From the NCBI GenBank assembly GCA_958296035.1, contig OY282431.1, forward strand, positions 1,553,001 to 1,617,000: a DNA stretch of 64,000 bases, given 5' to 3'. The notes under the pieces are model-generated. The model had not been told where the DNA came from. It ran no database searches and was given only the letters and a program-made list of their open reading frames with translations. The position numbers and the translations under genes were made by a program. The first letter of the stretch is position 1, and every line of letters starts with the position of its first letter. This stretch comes from Paracoccaceae bacterium (GTDB taxonomy: Bacteria; Pseudomonadota; Alphaproteobacteria; Rhodobacterales; Rhodobacteraceae). Shown here in pieces: positions 29,385-38,411 of the stretch.

Positions 29385-30400
29385 CACGACTGCGCCTCGT
29401 GACGTTCCCTTGCGAAGTGACATTCAGCCAGATGGCTCGCATGCACCTCGCCAACGCTGGTGGTCTTCGGGCGTGACTCCTGGCAAAGCGGTTTGCCGCG
29501 CCCGGCAATACAGCGTGGCTCGAAACTGCAGCCTGCCGGCAGACGTGCCAGGCTGGGAGGCAGTCCGGCAATGGAGAACAGCTTTCCGTCATGGGCCTGA
29601 TCAGGACGGGGAACCGACCGCAGCAAGGATTCCGTGTAGGGATGCACGGGATTTCGGAATAGAGTTCTTGTGTCAGCACTTTCGACAATCCGACCGGCAT
29701 ACATAACCCTGACCTCGTCACAAAACTCGGCGACGATACCCAGGTTGTGTGTAATCAGGATCACTGCTGTGCCGCGTGAACGAACAAGTGATTCGAAGAT
29801 ATCCAGCACTTGCGCCTGTGTTGTGACATCCAGCGCAGTCGTCGGCTCATCGGCAATGATCAGATCGGGTTCATTGGCAATAGCGATCGCAATCATGACG
29901 CGTTGGCGCATACCTCCGGAAAACTCGTGTGGATAACTGTTCATCCGTTGCGCTGCGGCGGGGACCTCGACGTCCTCAAGCAAATGTATCGCACGCCTGC
30001 GGGCCTCTCTTCTGGAAGTGCCTCGATTGTGGTGGAGAATACCCTCGCAAATCTGCTTGCCAATAGTCTTGACCGGGTCAAGGGCGGTCATAGGATCCTG
30101 AAAGATCAGAGAGACTTCACGACCGCGCACGGAATTGAGTTGAGTCTCCTTGAGGAGGCACAAATCACGGCCGTTAAGCAAGACCTGTCCTGACATTATC
30201 CTCCCTGGCGGGCGGACAAGGCCCAGAATTGAAAGTGCCAGTGCAGACTTGCCGCTACCCGATTCTCCCACTATGCCGACCTGACGGCCGCGATAGACGT
30301 CAAGACTGACATCGCGCACCGCAGGAAATATGCCGTTCTCGGTATGAAACTCGGTTCGCAAGTCGCGAACCGACAGAACGTGCTCCGGCTCAGTTGCCAC
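29384..30400 (-). CDS. Dipeptide/oligopeptide-type ABC transporter ATP-binding protein (DppD/OppD-like)
   Basis: First ATPase of the importer. 338 residues. Walker A GESGSGKSAL, Q-loop LIFQDPMTALDPVK, signature EFSGGMRQRVMIAIA, Walker B LIIADEPTTALD and H-loop ITHNLG are all intact. The C-terminal cysteine-bearing tail reads LPAGCSFEPRC. It follows the DppB-like permease by about 40 bases and overlaps the next ATPase gene by four bases. The substrate cannot be told from the ATPase. Confidence 0.92.
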   Translation of the reverse strand: MATEPEHVLSVRDLRTEFHTENGIFPAVRDVSLDVYRGRQVGIVGESGSGKSALALSILGLVRPPGRIMSGQVLLNGRDLCLLKETQLNSVRGREVSLIFQDPMTALDPVKTIGKQICEGILHHNRGTSRREARRRAIHLLEDVEVPAAAQRMNSYPHEFSGGMRQRVMIAIAIANEPDLIIADEPTTALDVTTQAQVLDIFESLVRSRGTAVILITHNLGIVAEFCDEVRVMYAGRIVESADTRTLFRNPVHPYTESLLRSVPRPDQAHDGKLFSIAGLPPSLARLPAGCSFEPRCIAGRGKPLCQESRPKTTSVGEVHASHLAECHFARERHEAQS

Positions 30401-30440
30401 GGAATCTACCTGACTTCGTACTTTGGCATGTCCGCATCAC

Positions 30441-31448
30441 CTAACCCCGGACTCGTGGGTCTATGATGCCGTAGAGCAAGTCCACCAGTCCGTTTATGAA
30501 GACATACAGAACGGCGCTGACAATAATAAACGCCTGAACGACAGCAAAATCCTTGCGCAAAATGGAATCGACCACGAGCGATCCTATGCCAGGCCAGTTG
30601 AAGACCTTTTCAACCAGGACGCTGCCGCCCAGCAATTGTGCGAAGATCATGCCGCTAGCAGTAAGTGTCGGCAGAAAGGCATTGGGCAAGGCATGGCGAA
30701 CGGTTGCGGCCCAGTATCCAATCCCCTTGCTTCTCACGACCAGTATGAATGGTTCGTTCCTGACATCCAGAAGATTGGCACGCAACAGCCTGACAAGATA
30801 GCCAAAGGGCAGCATGCCAAGTGCAATTGCAGGCAGTACAAGATGCTGGAATGCGTTAGCAAATGTACGCAATTCTCCTGCAATCAATGCATCAATTGTC
30901 AATAACCTGGTCACTTCTGGTGGCGGTGTCAAAGCTCTGCTGAGCTGCGCTCCGGGTCCCGGAAACATTCCCAGCGCTTCGTGAAAAACCACAAGCAATA
31001 TCAGTGCCAGCCAGAACGGCGGCATGCCCATGCCAAAGATCGACAGCATGCGCACGGTTGCGTCCATGACCGGGCGGTGGCGATAGGTTGCCAGCAAGGC
31101 GAGTACGACCGCGGCCAAGAACGCAAATATGAAGGCATAGATGCCCAACTCAATGCTGGCAGGAAAACGTAACTGGAACTGAACCAGGACAGGTTGGCCA
31201 GCGCCGTATGAAAACCCCCAGTCCCCAGTCACGAAGTCCCGCATATAGCGCCAGTACTGGACATAAATGGGCTCGTGCAATCCCATTCGTTCCATCTGAG
31301 CGTGCAATGTTTCTTCGCTGGCAAGCGGCCCGACAATCAGGCGTGCCGGATTTCCGGGCAGGACACGCAGAAACAGGAAGGCGATAGCCGACGCCCCAAT
31401 AATCGCCGCAAGGGAACCTGACAGCCTTGACAGTATCGAATGGACCAT
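30441..31448 (-). CDS. Dipeptide-type ABC transporter permease (DppB-like)
   Basis: Inner-membrane permease, 335 residues, about six transmembrane helices. The N-terminal LFLRVLPGNPAR block and the YWRYMRDFVTGDWGFSY segment are typical of DppB/OppB. The cytoplasmic coupling loop is RSKGIGYWAATVRHALPNAF. The C-terminus ends DLLYGIIDPRVR, the usual family ending. It is 12 bases downstream of the DppC-like gene. The permease order C then B is reversed from the E. coli dpp operon, though it is seen in other bacteria. Confidence 0.92.
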   Translation of the reverse strand: MVHSILSRLSGSLAAIIGASAIAFLFLRVLPGNPARLIVGPLASEETLHAQMERMGLHEPIYVQYWRYMRDFVTGDWGFSYGAGQPVLVQFQLRFPASIELGIYAFIFAFLAAVVLALLATYRHRPVMDATVRMLSIFGMGMPPFWLALILLVVFHEALGMFPGPGAQLSRALTPPPEVTRLLTIDALIAGELRTFANAFQHLVLPAIALGMLPFGYLVRLLRANLLDVRNEPFILVVRSKGIGYWAATVRHALPNAFLPTLTASGMIFAQLLGGSVLVEKVFNWPGIGSLVVDSILRKDFAVVQAFIIVSAVLYVFINGLVDLLYGIIDPRVRG

Positions 31449-31460
31449 GGCGTACCTGCC

Positions 31461-32327
31461 CTACAACTGCGTGTACTGCCCGCGCGGATCGAGCAGATCG
31501 CGCGCCTTGTCAGCAAGAATGCTGGTAGCGGCTACAGCTGCCAGCAGTCCAAACCCGGGGAACACGCCAATCCACCACTGTCCTGTCAAGGCATATTGAA
31601 GCCCCTCGGTGATCATCACACCCCATTCCGGGGTCGGAACCTGGGTTCCCAGGCCAACAAATCCCAGTGCAGCAAGCGCCAGCACCGAGTAACCAAACAG
31701 TGCAGCAGCCTGCACGAGCAATGTCGACACCGTGTGCGGAATGATATGTCGAACTATGATCCGCGTTATGCCGGCTCCCGAGGCCACTGCTGCTTCGACA
31801 AACGGAAGCCTGCGAATACGGATCACATCGCTGCGAATCAGCCTGGCATAGTAGGGTACTGATGTCAGCATGATGCCCAACGCAGCGGTCTCCAATCCAC
31901 CTCCCAGGCCAACTGTGACTGCCATGGCAAGTATTAATGGTGGAAACGCCAGGATTGCATCCATGAAACGCATGAGAGCATTGTCCAGAAGTCCGCCGAC
32001 AATGCCCGAAACTAGCCCAATTGCACCGCCGACCACGGCCCCGGTAACCACCACGACAATGCCGACCGTCAACGAGATCTTGGCTCCGTAGTTGAAGCGC
32101 GCAAATATGTCACGGCCGATATGGTCGGTTCCCATGGGGTGAGCGAGAGACGGTGCTTGCAGTGTCTCGCGCAAACTGATGGCGAGGGGGTCTACGGGCC
32201 AGAATACTGGGCCGAGCAGCGCCAGAACCGCCAGAAGCAACAGGACGAATAGTGAAAGTGATAGGTCGAAATTGCTGCGCAACACTGCGGCAAATTCCTT
32301 GGCGCGAGACTCCGCTGACGAACCCAC
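31461..32327 (-). CDS. Dipeptide-type ABC transporter permease (DppC-like)
   Basis: Second permease, 288 residues. Family blocks are HPMGTDHIGRDIFARFNYGAK after the first helix, VEAAVASGAGITRIIVRHIIPH as coupling loop, and FGLLAAVAATSILADKARDLLDPR at the C-terminus. The start is a GTG at 32327 with AGGAAAG about nine bases upstream. It begins about 55 bases after hyuB. With the ATPases this makes a full importer core lacking only a binding protein. Confidence 0.92.
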   Translation of the reverse strand: MGSSAESRAKEFAAVLRSNFDLSLSLFVLLLLAVLALLGPVFWPVDPLAISLRETLQAPSLAHPMGTDHIGRDIFARFNYGAKISLTVGIVVVVTGAVVGGAIGLVSGIVGGLLDNALMRFMDAILAFPPLILAMAVTVGLGGGLETAALGIMLTSVPYYARLIRSDVIRIRRLPFVEAAVASGAGITRIIVRHIIPHTVSTLLVQAAALFGYSVLALAALGFVGLGTQVPTPEWGVMITEGLQYALTGQWWIGVFPGFGLLAAVAATSILADKARDLLDPRGQYTQL

Positions 32328-32380
32328 AACTTGAACTTTCCTGGTGGTGATTACCTTGATCGAGTCGCCTGCAACTTTGC

Positions 32381-34123
32381 TCAGGTGCTGCCGTCACCGT
32401 CGTCGAAGGCATGAGGATAGTGCTGTCTTGCGTATGCCTCGGTGATGTAGCCTTCTGCCAAATCCCGTCTGATGGCGGCCGGCTCGCGGTCCGCGGGTGG
32501 GCCATAGCCTCCTCCTCCAGCGGTGAACAACTCAAGGGTCGCACCCTTCGGCACCTTGAGACGAGTCGCCTTTGCAAACCGATCACCGTAACTGCCATCG
32601 GCAAACCTCAGGCGGGCGCTGTTGGGACGGCCCGACCTTCCTCCTACCAGTCCCCAGGGCGCGTTGTGGCTGCGTTCAATGGCAGACGTAACGTAGGAAT
32701 CCTCAAGCATATGAAAGCTCAAGTCCACCCCGAGCCCGCTCCTGTATCGACCGGCCCCACAACTATCCGGCGCAAGTTCGACCTTTTCCAGTATCCAGGG
32801 ATTCTTGGCCTCCCAGATTTCGGTAGCGGAAAACCGCGTCGCCGCCTCGGCGGCATGCATCATTGTCGCGCCATCACCGCTCGCATGTCCACCCGCGCCA
32901 ACCGGATGTGGTGAACCGTCGGCCCATGGTTCACCGCTGTCTTCGCGAACGCCCCACCATACCAACGCTGCCAGGTCGCCTCCGCTGCAGGCCGGCACCG
33001 CTTTGGGCATGGCCTTGGAGACCGCATTGTAGATCACCTCGATCGCCTGCAAGGCCGGCCAACCATAAAGAAAACAAGGCGAGGGTGAAAACGGATGAAA
33101 CATTGAGCCAGGACGTGTAACCACTTCGATGGGTCGGAAATGTCCTTCACAAGGGGCTTCACCACCACCTGCAAGCATGGAGATAGCGACGCGACTTGCA
33201 GATACGGTCGACGGCAGCGGACAATTGATCGGTCCGGGCTGTGAGTCCGGAGCCTTCGAATAATCGACGCGCACCGTAGAACCCTTGACCTCGACCGACA
33301 CCTCGAATGGCACGCGATTTTCGTCTACTCCGTTATTGTCCATTTCTCCCTGACCCACATATCGGCCATCGGGGATCTTTTCGAAATATTCACGAACCAC
33401 GGCTTCCCCGTGATCGAACATTGCCTCGACACTTTCTTCAAATTTCTCGAGGCCGTATCTTTCGACGACGCGCAACAGTTCGCGCTGTCCTGCCAACACT
33501 CCGGCAACCTGGGCATTGATGTCACCGGCCACCATCTTTGGTACGCGCGTGTTAGCCAGGATCATCCTGAACAGTTCTTCATCACGCTCACCGCGCTTGA
33601 AGAACTTGAGGCCAGGGTAAATTGTTCCTTCCTGGAAGACGTCAACGGTATCGGTAGAGTAGGGTTCCTTGCCCCCGATATCGAGCCAGTGCCCCTTGAT
33701 TGCAGTGTATCCGATCAGGGTCCTGTTGTTCAGAAACACCGGCAGAATTACAGCCGCGTCCTGAGGATGCGAACCGGTACCGTAAGGGTCGGTGTGCAAA
33801 AGGATGTCACCCGGTTCCAGAGCTTCAACACCGCCGGCACATTCGACGGCGGCTTCCACACAAAAGTTCATTGTCCCCATGAAAAGCGGAAGGCTTGGTG
33901 CCTGTGCCAGCAGCCTGAGATGAACATCATAAATAGCCGACGCAAAATCGAGCACTTCATAGATGACGGGAGAAAAGGCAGTTCGAACCAGGGTCCGTTT
34001 GATATGGTTCGCTGCCGAGTTCAGTGAGTGTCGCACAACCTCGGTAGTTACAGGGTCAACAAGTGCCGAAGGTGCCTGGCGCTGGGCTGACGCCAAATAT
34101 AACGACGATTCACTACGCATCAT
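32381..34123 (-). CDS. hyuB: Hydantoinase B / oxoprolinase-family subunit
   Basis: Beta subunit of an ATP-dependent ring-opening amidohydrolase (N-methylhydantoinase, 5-oxoprolinase or acetone-carboxylase-like family). 580 residues. Typical blocks: DPVTTEVVRHSLNSAANHIKR at the N-terminus, GDILLHTDPYGTGSHPQD, and the C-terminal ATRLKVPKGATLELFTAGGGGYGPP followed by DLAEGYITEAYA. It overlaps hyuA by 11 bases and precedes a dipeptide-type importer, a common pairing. The exact substrate is unknown; a cyclic amide or imide imported by the neighbouring transporter is the likeliest reading. Confidence 0.9.
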   Translation of the reverse strand: MMRSESSLYLASAQRQAPSALVDPVTTEVVRHSLNSAANHIKRTLVRTAFSPVIYEVLDFASAIYDVHLRLLAQAPSLPLFMGTMNFCVEAAVECAGGVEALEPGDILLHTDPYGTGSHPQDAAVILPVFLNNRTLIGYTAIKGHWLDIGGKEPYSTDTVDVFQEGTIYPGLKFFKRGERDEELFRMILANTRVPKMVAGDINAQVAGVLAGQRELLRVVERYGLEKFEESVEAMFDHGEAVVREYFEKIPDGRYVGQGEMDNNGVDENRVPFEVSVEVKGSTVRVDYSKAPDSQPGPINCPLPSTVSASRVAISMLAGGGEAPCEGHFRPIEVVTRPGSMFHPFSPSPCFLYGWPALQAIEVIYNAVSKAMPKAVPACSGGDLAALVWWGVREDSGEPWADGSPHPVGAGGHASGDGATMMHAAEAATRFSATEIWEAKNPWILEKVELAPDSCGAGRYRSGLGVDLSFHMLEDSYVTSAIERSHNAPWGLVGGRSGRPNSARLRFADGSYGDRFAKATRLKVPKGATLELFTAGGGGYGPPADREPAAIRRDLAEGYITEAYARQHYPHAFDDGDGST

Positions 34124-36158
34124 CGGCTTGCTCCTCGGTTATGATCAGACAGCCCGAGTCATGGACCCTGGCAAGATGTCCACTGTCCAGATAGGTTGTC
34201 GTAGTGGGTTCGAGAATGATGGCCGGACCACGAAGGGTACTGTCACCTGCAAGCTGCATGCGTTGTAGCACCGAAAACTCCTTCCAGTCGCGGTGTGCAA
34301 TAGACCATGACCTGACGCTCATGGCCGGCGGGCCTCCGGCAGCATCAGACTGTCCGGACCACCGTCGCCTGGGCAGTGGAGCGCGAATGGTCGCACGCAT
34401 CGACACAATCTCCACGGCTTCATCCATGGTAACGCCAAAACTGCTCGCATAACCATGTGTAAACTCTTCGAGAACTTCGCTGCTATCCCACGAAATGCAT
34501 CCACTGGCATCGCAAACCATTTCAACTGTTATGGAATGCTCCTGTCCACGATAGCGCATGTCGAGGCCGACATGACGGGTTGGTGCTGCCGGCAAGCTGG
34601 CCGACTGGCGGCTTTCGAGTTCGACAAACATCTCCTGCAGAATCTTGTTGGCAACAGAAAGACCTGGATCATCCAGACGCATGATGTGGGTTCGGGCAGC
34701 GGCCTGGATCAGGTCGGCGCCGAGCAAACCGGCGGCTGAAAAGTTGCCGGCGTGCGGTGGAATAACCACCCCACGCGTCCCAAGTTCGCGGGCCAGCATG
34801 GTGGCCAGCATGGGGCCGGCACCGCCAAACGCCAGTAACCACAATTGGCGTGGATCGTTGCCTTGTTCGACAGTAATCTCTCGCATAAGGTTGGCCATGG
34901 TGGCTGTAACAATCTGAATGACGCCACGGGCTGTTTCCTCGATCGAGAATCCCAACTGGTCTGCTACCGGCTTCAAGCTGCTTCGGGACAGGTCGCGATC
35001 CAGACAAATGCCATGCGCGAGTTCACCCTCGCCCAGAAGCCCAAGCACATGTGCAGCATCGGTAACCGTTGGAGCCGTGCCGCCTCTTCCATACGCAGCA
35101 GGTCCAGGAACCGCCCCGGCGCTTTGGGGTCCCACGCGCAGGAGACCTCCGGCATCAACATATGCTATCGAACCGCCGCCGGCCCCGATAGACCGAACAT
35201 CGACCCAGGGCGTCTGGACGGGCAGGCCAACCACTGTTCCCTCATACAGCAGCTTGGGACGGCCACCGACGATCAGGGAAGCATCAAAGCTGGTGCCACC
35301 CACGTCGGCTGCAACAAAATCTCCAATATTGAGATGCCGGGCAAGTTCTCCGGTTCCCTCGGCACCTGCCACCGGCCCTGACATGATTGTCTCGAACGGT
35401 CGCTCGACCGCTTCGCCGAAAGTGAATGAGCCGCCACCGGAACGCGTTACCAGAAGATTGCCTTCAAAACCTGCAGCTTTCAGTCCGTCTCCGAGCTGAC
35501 CCAGATATTGGGTCATGCGTGAGCGCACGAAGGCGTCGATAATTGTCGTGGTTGTACGCTCGTATTCACGGTACTCACCAGAAATTCGATGTGACAGAGA
35601 GATCGGCCCTTCAAATCCTAGACGACGCAACTCTGCCTCGGCCGCGCACTCATGGTCTGGATTGGCAAAGGAATTCAGGAAGGCAATCGCAATGGTATCC
35701 ACCTCCTCCCTGACGAAAACAGCGTATGCTGCTGCAACGTCGTCGGGGTCGATTTCAATGTGAACGATTCCATCTGCCCTGACGCGCTCGGTCACCGGCA
35801 GGCGCAAGCGGCGCGGCACCAGTGGTGGAGCAGGTGCCCAGAACAGATTGTACATCTCGTCTCGATCGCCCCGTCGAATTTCGAGAATGTCACGAAATCC
35901 CCTTGTACACAGTAGTCCAACCCGTGCACCTTGGCGTTGTAATAGCGCATTCAGTCCAACAGTAGTTCCATGAAGAAAAAACTGCGAGGTCTGTATCTGG
36001 TCCTTGCTTAGCGTCTGGCGGACGGCGGTCAGTGCGCCCTGTTCCGGAGAAGCCGGTGTTGTGGGAATTTTCGTGACCGCCATGCTGGCTGTCTGATCAT
36101 CATAATGAACGAGGTCGGTAAAAGTGCCGCCGACATCAATGGCAATACGTGAAACCAT
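34113..36158 (-). CDS. hyuA: Hydantoinase A / oxoprolinase-family subunit
   Basis: Alpha, ATP-binding subunit, partner of HyuB. 681 residues from the ATG at 36158. The N-terminal phosphate-binding block is IAIDVGGTFTDLVHYDD, with FFLHGTTVGLNALLQRQGA soon after, and DVGGTSFDASLIVGG and WVDVRSIGAGGGSIAYVDAG in the hydantoinase domain. An ATG five codons upstream (36173) is also possible, but GGGAT precedes 36158 at good spacing and MVSRIAIDVGG is the common N-terminus. First gene of the operon hyuA-hyuB-dppC-dppB-dppD-dppF, divergent from hipB. Confidence 0.9.
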   Translation of the reverse strand: MVSRIAIDVGGTFTDLVHYDDQTASMAVTKIPTTPASPEQGALTAVRQTLSKDQIQTSQFFLHGTTVGLNALLQRQGARVGLLCTRGFRDILEIRRGDRDEMYNLFWAPAPPLVPRRLRLPVTERVRADGIVHIEIDPDDVAAAYAVFVREEVDTIAIAFLNSFANPDHECAAEAELRRLGFEGPISLSHRISGEYREYERTTTTIIDAFVRSRMTQYLGQLGDGLKAAGFEGNLLVTRSGGGSFTFGEAVERPFETIMSGPVAGAEGTGELARHLNIGDFVAADVGGTSFDASLIVGGRPKLLYEGTVVGLPVQTPWVDVRSIGAGGGSIAYVDAGGLLRVGPQSAGAVPGPAAYGRGGTAPTVTDAAHVLGLLGEGELAHGICLDRDLSRSSLKPVADQLGFSIEETARGVIQIVTATMANLMREITVEQGNDPRQLWLLAFGGAGPMLATMLARELGTRGVVIPPHAGNFSAAGLLGADLIQAAARTHIMRLDDPGLSVANKILQEMFVELESRQSASLPAAPTRHVGLDMRYRGQEHSITVEMVCDASGCISWDSSEVLEEFTHGYASSFGVTMDEAVEIVSMRATIRAPLPRRRWSGQSDAAGGPPAMSVRSWSIAHRDWKEFSVLQRMQLAGDSTLRGPAIILEPTTTTYLDSGHLARVHDSGCLIITEEQADDA

Positions 36159-36364
36159 GCTTATCCCATCCACTCACTGATTTGCGCTCAATTGCCGAAT
36201 TCCGACACCTTCACCGGGTGACCGAGTGCTGGAGGCTACTCAGATGCCTGGACAATATGGAATTGTTGTCGCCGCCGCAATCCATGCACGGCGCGTGCTG
36301 ATGTCAGGTCCAGCAAGTGAAGAGAGGCATAAGAGCAACGGGGAAGCCGGTAGTGTACCGGATC

Positions 36365-36389
36365 CTACACTTCAAGAAATATAGTGTAG
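36365..36389. promoter_or_regulatory. Inverted repeat CTACACT-N11-AGTGTAG between hyuA and hipB
   Basis: CTACACT at 36365-36371 is the exact complement of AGTGTAG at 36383-36389. It lies in the divergent hyuA-hipB intergenic space, about 60 bases before the hipB ATG, and could be a repressor site for either gene. Its owner is unknown; HipB is a natural candidate. Confidence 0.4.
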
Positions 36390-36397
36390 CTCAGAAT

Positions 36398-36446
36398 TAA
36401 TGATGCATATATAAGAGGTTAAGCAAGGTAATGATACATAAATAAG
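36398..36446 (+). promoter_or_regulatory. Direct A/T-rich repeats immediately upstream of hipB
   Basis: TAATGATGCATATATAAG at 36398-36415 and TAATGATACATAAATAAG at 36429-36446 match at 16 of 18 positions, with centres 31 bases apart, about three helical turns. The second ends three bases before the hipB start codon. They likely contain the promoter -10 and an autoregulatory site. No good Shine-Dalgarno sequence precedes hipB. Confidence 0.45.
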
Positions 36447-36449
36447 TCA

Positions 36450-36815
36450 ATGACAACTTCACGACCTGCCATCACTCGAGCGATACGGGGGCTCGGGGCC
36501 GACATAAACCGGGCCAGGCGGGTCCGTCGCATGTCGACGACAGATTTCGCTGCCCGCATGGGAGTCAGCCGAGCCACCCTTAACCGGCTTGAAAAGGGAG
36601 ACCCTGGTGTATCGATCGGTAATGTCGCTGCAGCATTACAGGCGTTGGGTGAACTCGACCGGTTATCTGGTCTGATGGACCCCGGCAGTGATGATGCAGC
36701 ACTGCTGATTACTGGCCATTCCCTGCCGAAACGGATTCGGAATGCACCGCGACCGGCCGCCACCATCAGGCAGACGAGACCTGATGCGGAAGATCCCGAA
36801 GGTCGTGCATTCTGA
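36450..36815 (+). CDS. hipB: HipB-type XRE transcriptional regulator (antitoxin)
   Basis: DNA-binding antitoxin of a HipBA module. 121 residues. A helix-turn-helix is visible at about 22-75: INRARRVRRMSTTDFAARMG, then VSRATLNRLEKGDPGVSIGN, then VAAALQALGELDRL. The C-terminal tail is Pro/Arg-rich. Its TGA overlaps the hipA ATG (TGATG at 36813-36817), the classic arrangement. The partner toxin gene is wrecked, so HipB now has no toxin to neutralise in this locus and may persist as a regulator or through drift. Confidence 0.85.
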   Translation: MTTSRPAITRAIRGLGADINRARRVRRMSTTDFAARMGVSRATLNRLEKGDPGVSIGNVAAALQALGELDRLSGLMDPGSDDAALLITGHSLPKRIRNAPRPAATIRQTRPDAEDPEGRAF

Positions 36816-38035
36816 TGTTCAGACGGGTTCTGGTGCGGCTTGGCAAGGCGGCCAGACCGGTAGGCGAACTCGTCCACGACAAAGATGGCCGGCGTGAACA
36901 CTCTGTCTTCACATACGATCCGAACTGGCAGATTGACCACGATGCCTTTTCCGTATCACCACAACTTCCGCTTCGAGATAGCAGATTCCACTATACAGAT
37001 CGGGCTGGTGGATCCGCTCTGCCACCTGTGATGATGGATGGTACACCGGATTCCCGGGGCAGGGCGATAATCCGCCGCGGCCTGGGCCGGCCGGTGCGAC
37101 GAGCTCGATTATCTCCTGGAAGCCGATGACTGGCTTCGTACAGGAGCACCTGGATATTTCAGCGAAGATGGCACCGCTCTCGCACCACCACGAAGGAATT
37201 GTTGACCTCGCCTCGATAGACGGGATCGTTGCAATGGCCCGGTAATTCGAGGTCGCCCCTGCAAGTAATGAGCAACACTGCACCGAACTAATGCAGATTG
37301 CCGGTTCGTTGGGCGGCACCAGACCTGAGGTCAATGTTGTCGATGACCAGGGTACGCTATGGATTGCCAAATTGCCGAGGTCCGGCGACAGGCTTCCGTT
37401 GGCAACGGGCGAGGTTCTCGCGCTTCATCTTGCCAGGGATGTAACAATTCGCGCAGCTGAAGCTCGGCAACTGGATGCTGGCGGGGCCACCCGGTTGCAC
37501 TTATCCGTCGATTCGACCGCTTATCTGACGGCCGTCGTCGTCACTTCATGTCAGCACAGACGTTACTTGAAGTTTCCAGAGCAGGTACAGGCGACCATGT
37601 CGCCATCGCCGAGGCAATTCGCCAGCATGGCCATAATGTGCTGGCACAGATGGCAAAACTCCATCAACGGCTGATGTTCACCATCCTGGTGTCAAATGTT
37701 GACGATCACCTGCCTAATCACGGATTCATCTACACAGGCAACGACCGCTGGATTTAGTCTCCTGCCTATGACATCAACCCGGAGCCAGCCCGGGACTCCT
37801 GGCTGAAGACAGCAATCTCGGAAATTCACGGATTCAAGCCGAGCATTGAGGCGACCATCGCCGCCGCACCGCTGTTTGACATGGATACCCTGCTGCAAGG
37901 GAGATGGCGCGCCGAATCCGCGACAACTGGTGGGGTCTCGGTAGCCGACTCGGCATGTCGCCGACCAGACCAGATCCTGTTCACCCGCCTTCGAGCATGC
38001 GGAATTACATTTGGCACTCAGCTATCGAAGCCGTG
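36815..38035 (+). pseudogene. hipA: HipA-type serine/threonine kinase toxin, multiply broken
   Basis: HipA phosphorylates glutamyl-tRNA synthetase in the E. coli system. Here the gene is in pieces across frames. Visible are the N-terminal HipA_N part (RLGKAARPVGELVHDKDGR, then FTYDPNW, LPPVMMDGTPDSRGR), then in another frame DELDYLLEADDWLRTG, then GSLGGTRPEVNVVDDQGTLW and IAKLPRSGD, then MFTILVSNVDDHLPNHGFIY. An in-frame TAG (about 37756) sits where the family has a Leu before SPAYDINP, and the C-terminal part continues past it. At least two frameshifts plus this stop mean no active kinase can be made. Confidence 0.85.
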
Positions 38036-38411
38036 AGCAGAGCATGTCTCGGGCAAATACGACCGGGCATACCCTAAAGCGTCAACCAGCGCCATGACTG
38101 GCCCCGACCTGTAGCAAGATTGTACAAAGTCGAGCTGAGACTTATACCCTCCTGCACCACACCGTATTTTCCATTCTGCGATCAATTGGTTAGTGTTGCA
38201 CCGGTGCTGCATCCCGTTTGCCGGTGCTGCGCCGTCTGGCCATTGGAAGGCAGTCAGAAGCTATGCTGAAATTCGTTACACGGTCGGAGTTGCCGCTCCA
38301 CACAGCGAGGCCTGTGGCATGGAAACCGGCTGTGGAAATCATGGGTAGGCTTTGCAGGAATGGTATGCGTAGGTCGCAGTATTAACAATGGTCCGCAGGA
38401 TTTGAACGCGC
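38036..38411. other. Gap between the hipA remnant and the ClC gene
   Basis: About 375 bases with no recognisable gene on either strand. It should contain the promoter of the ClC gene. No convincing boxes or operators were found. Confidence 0.4.
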
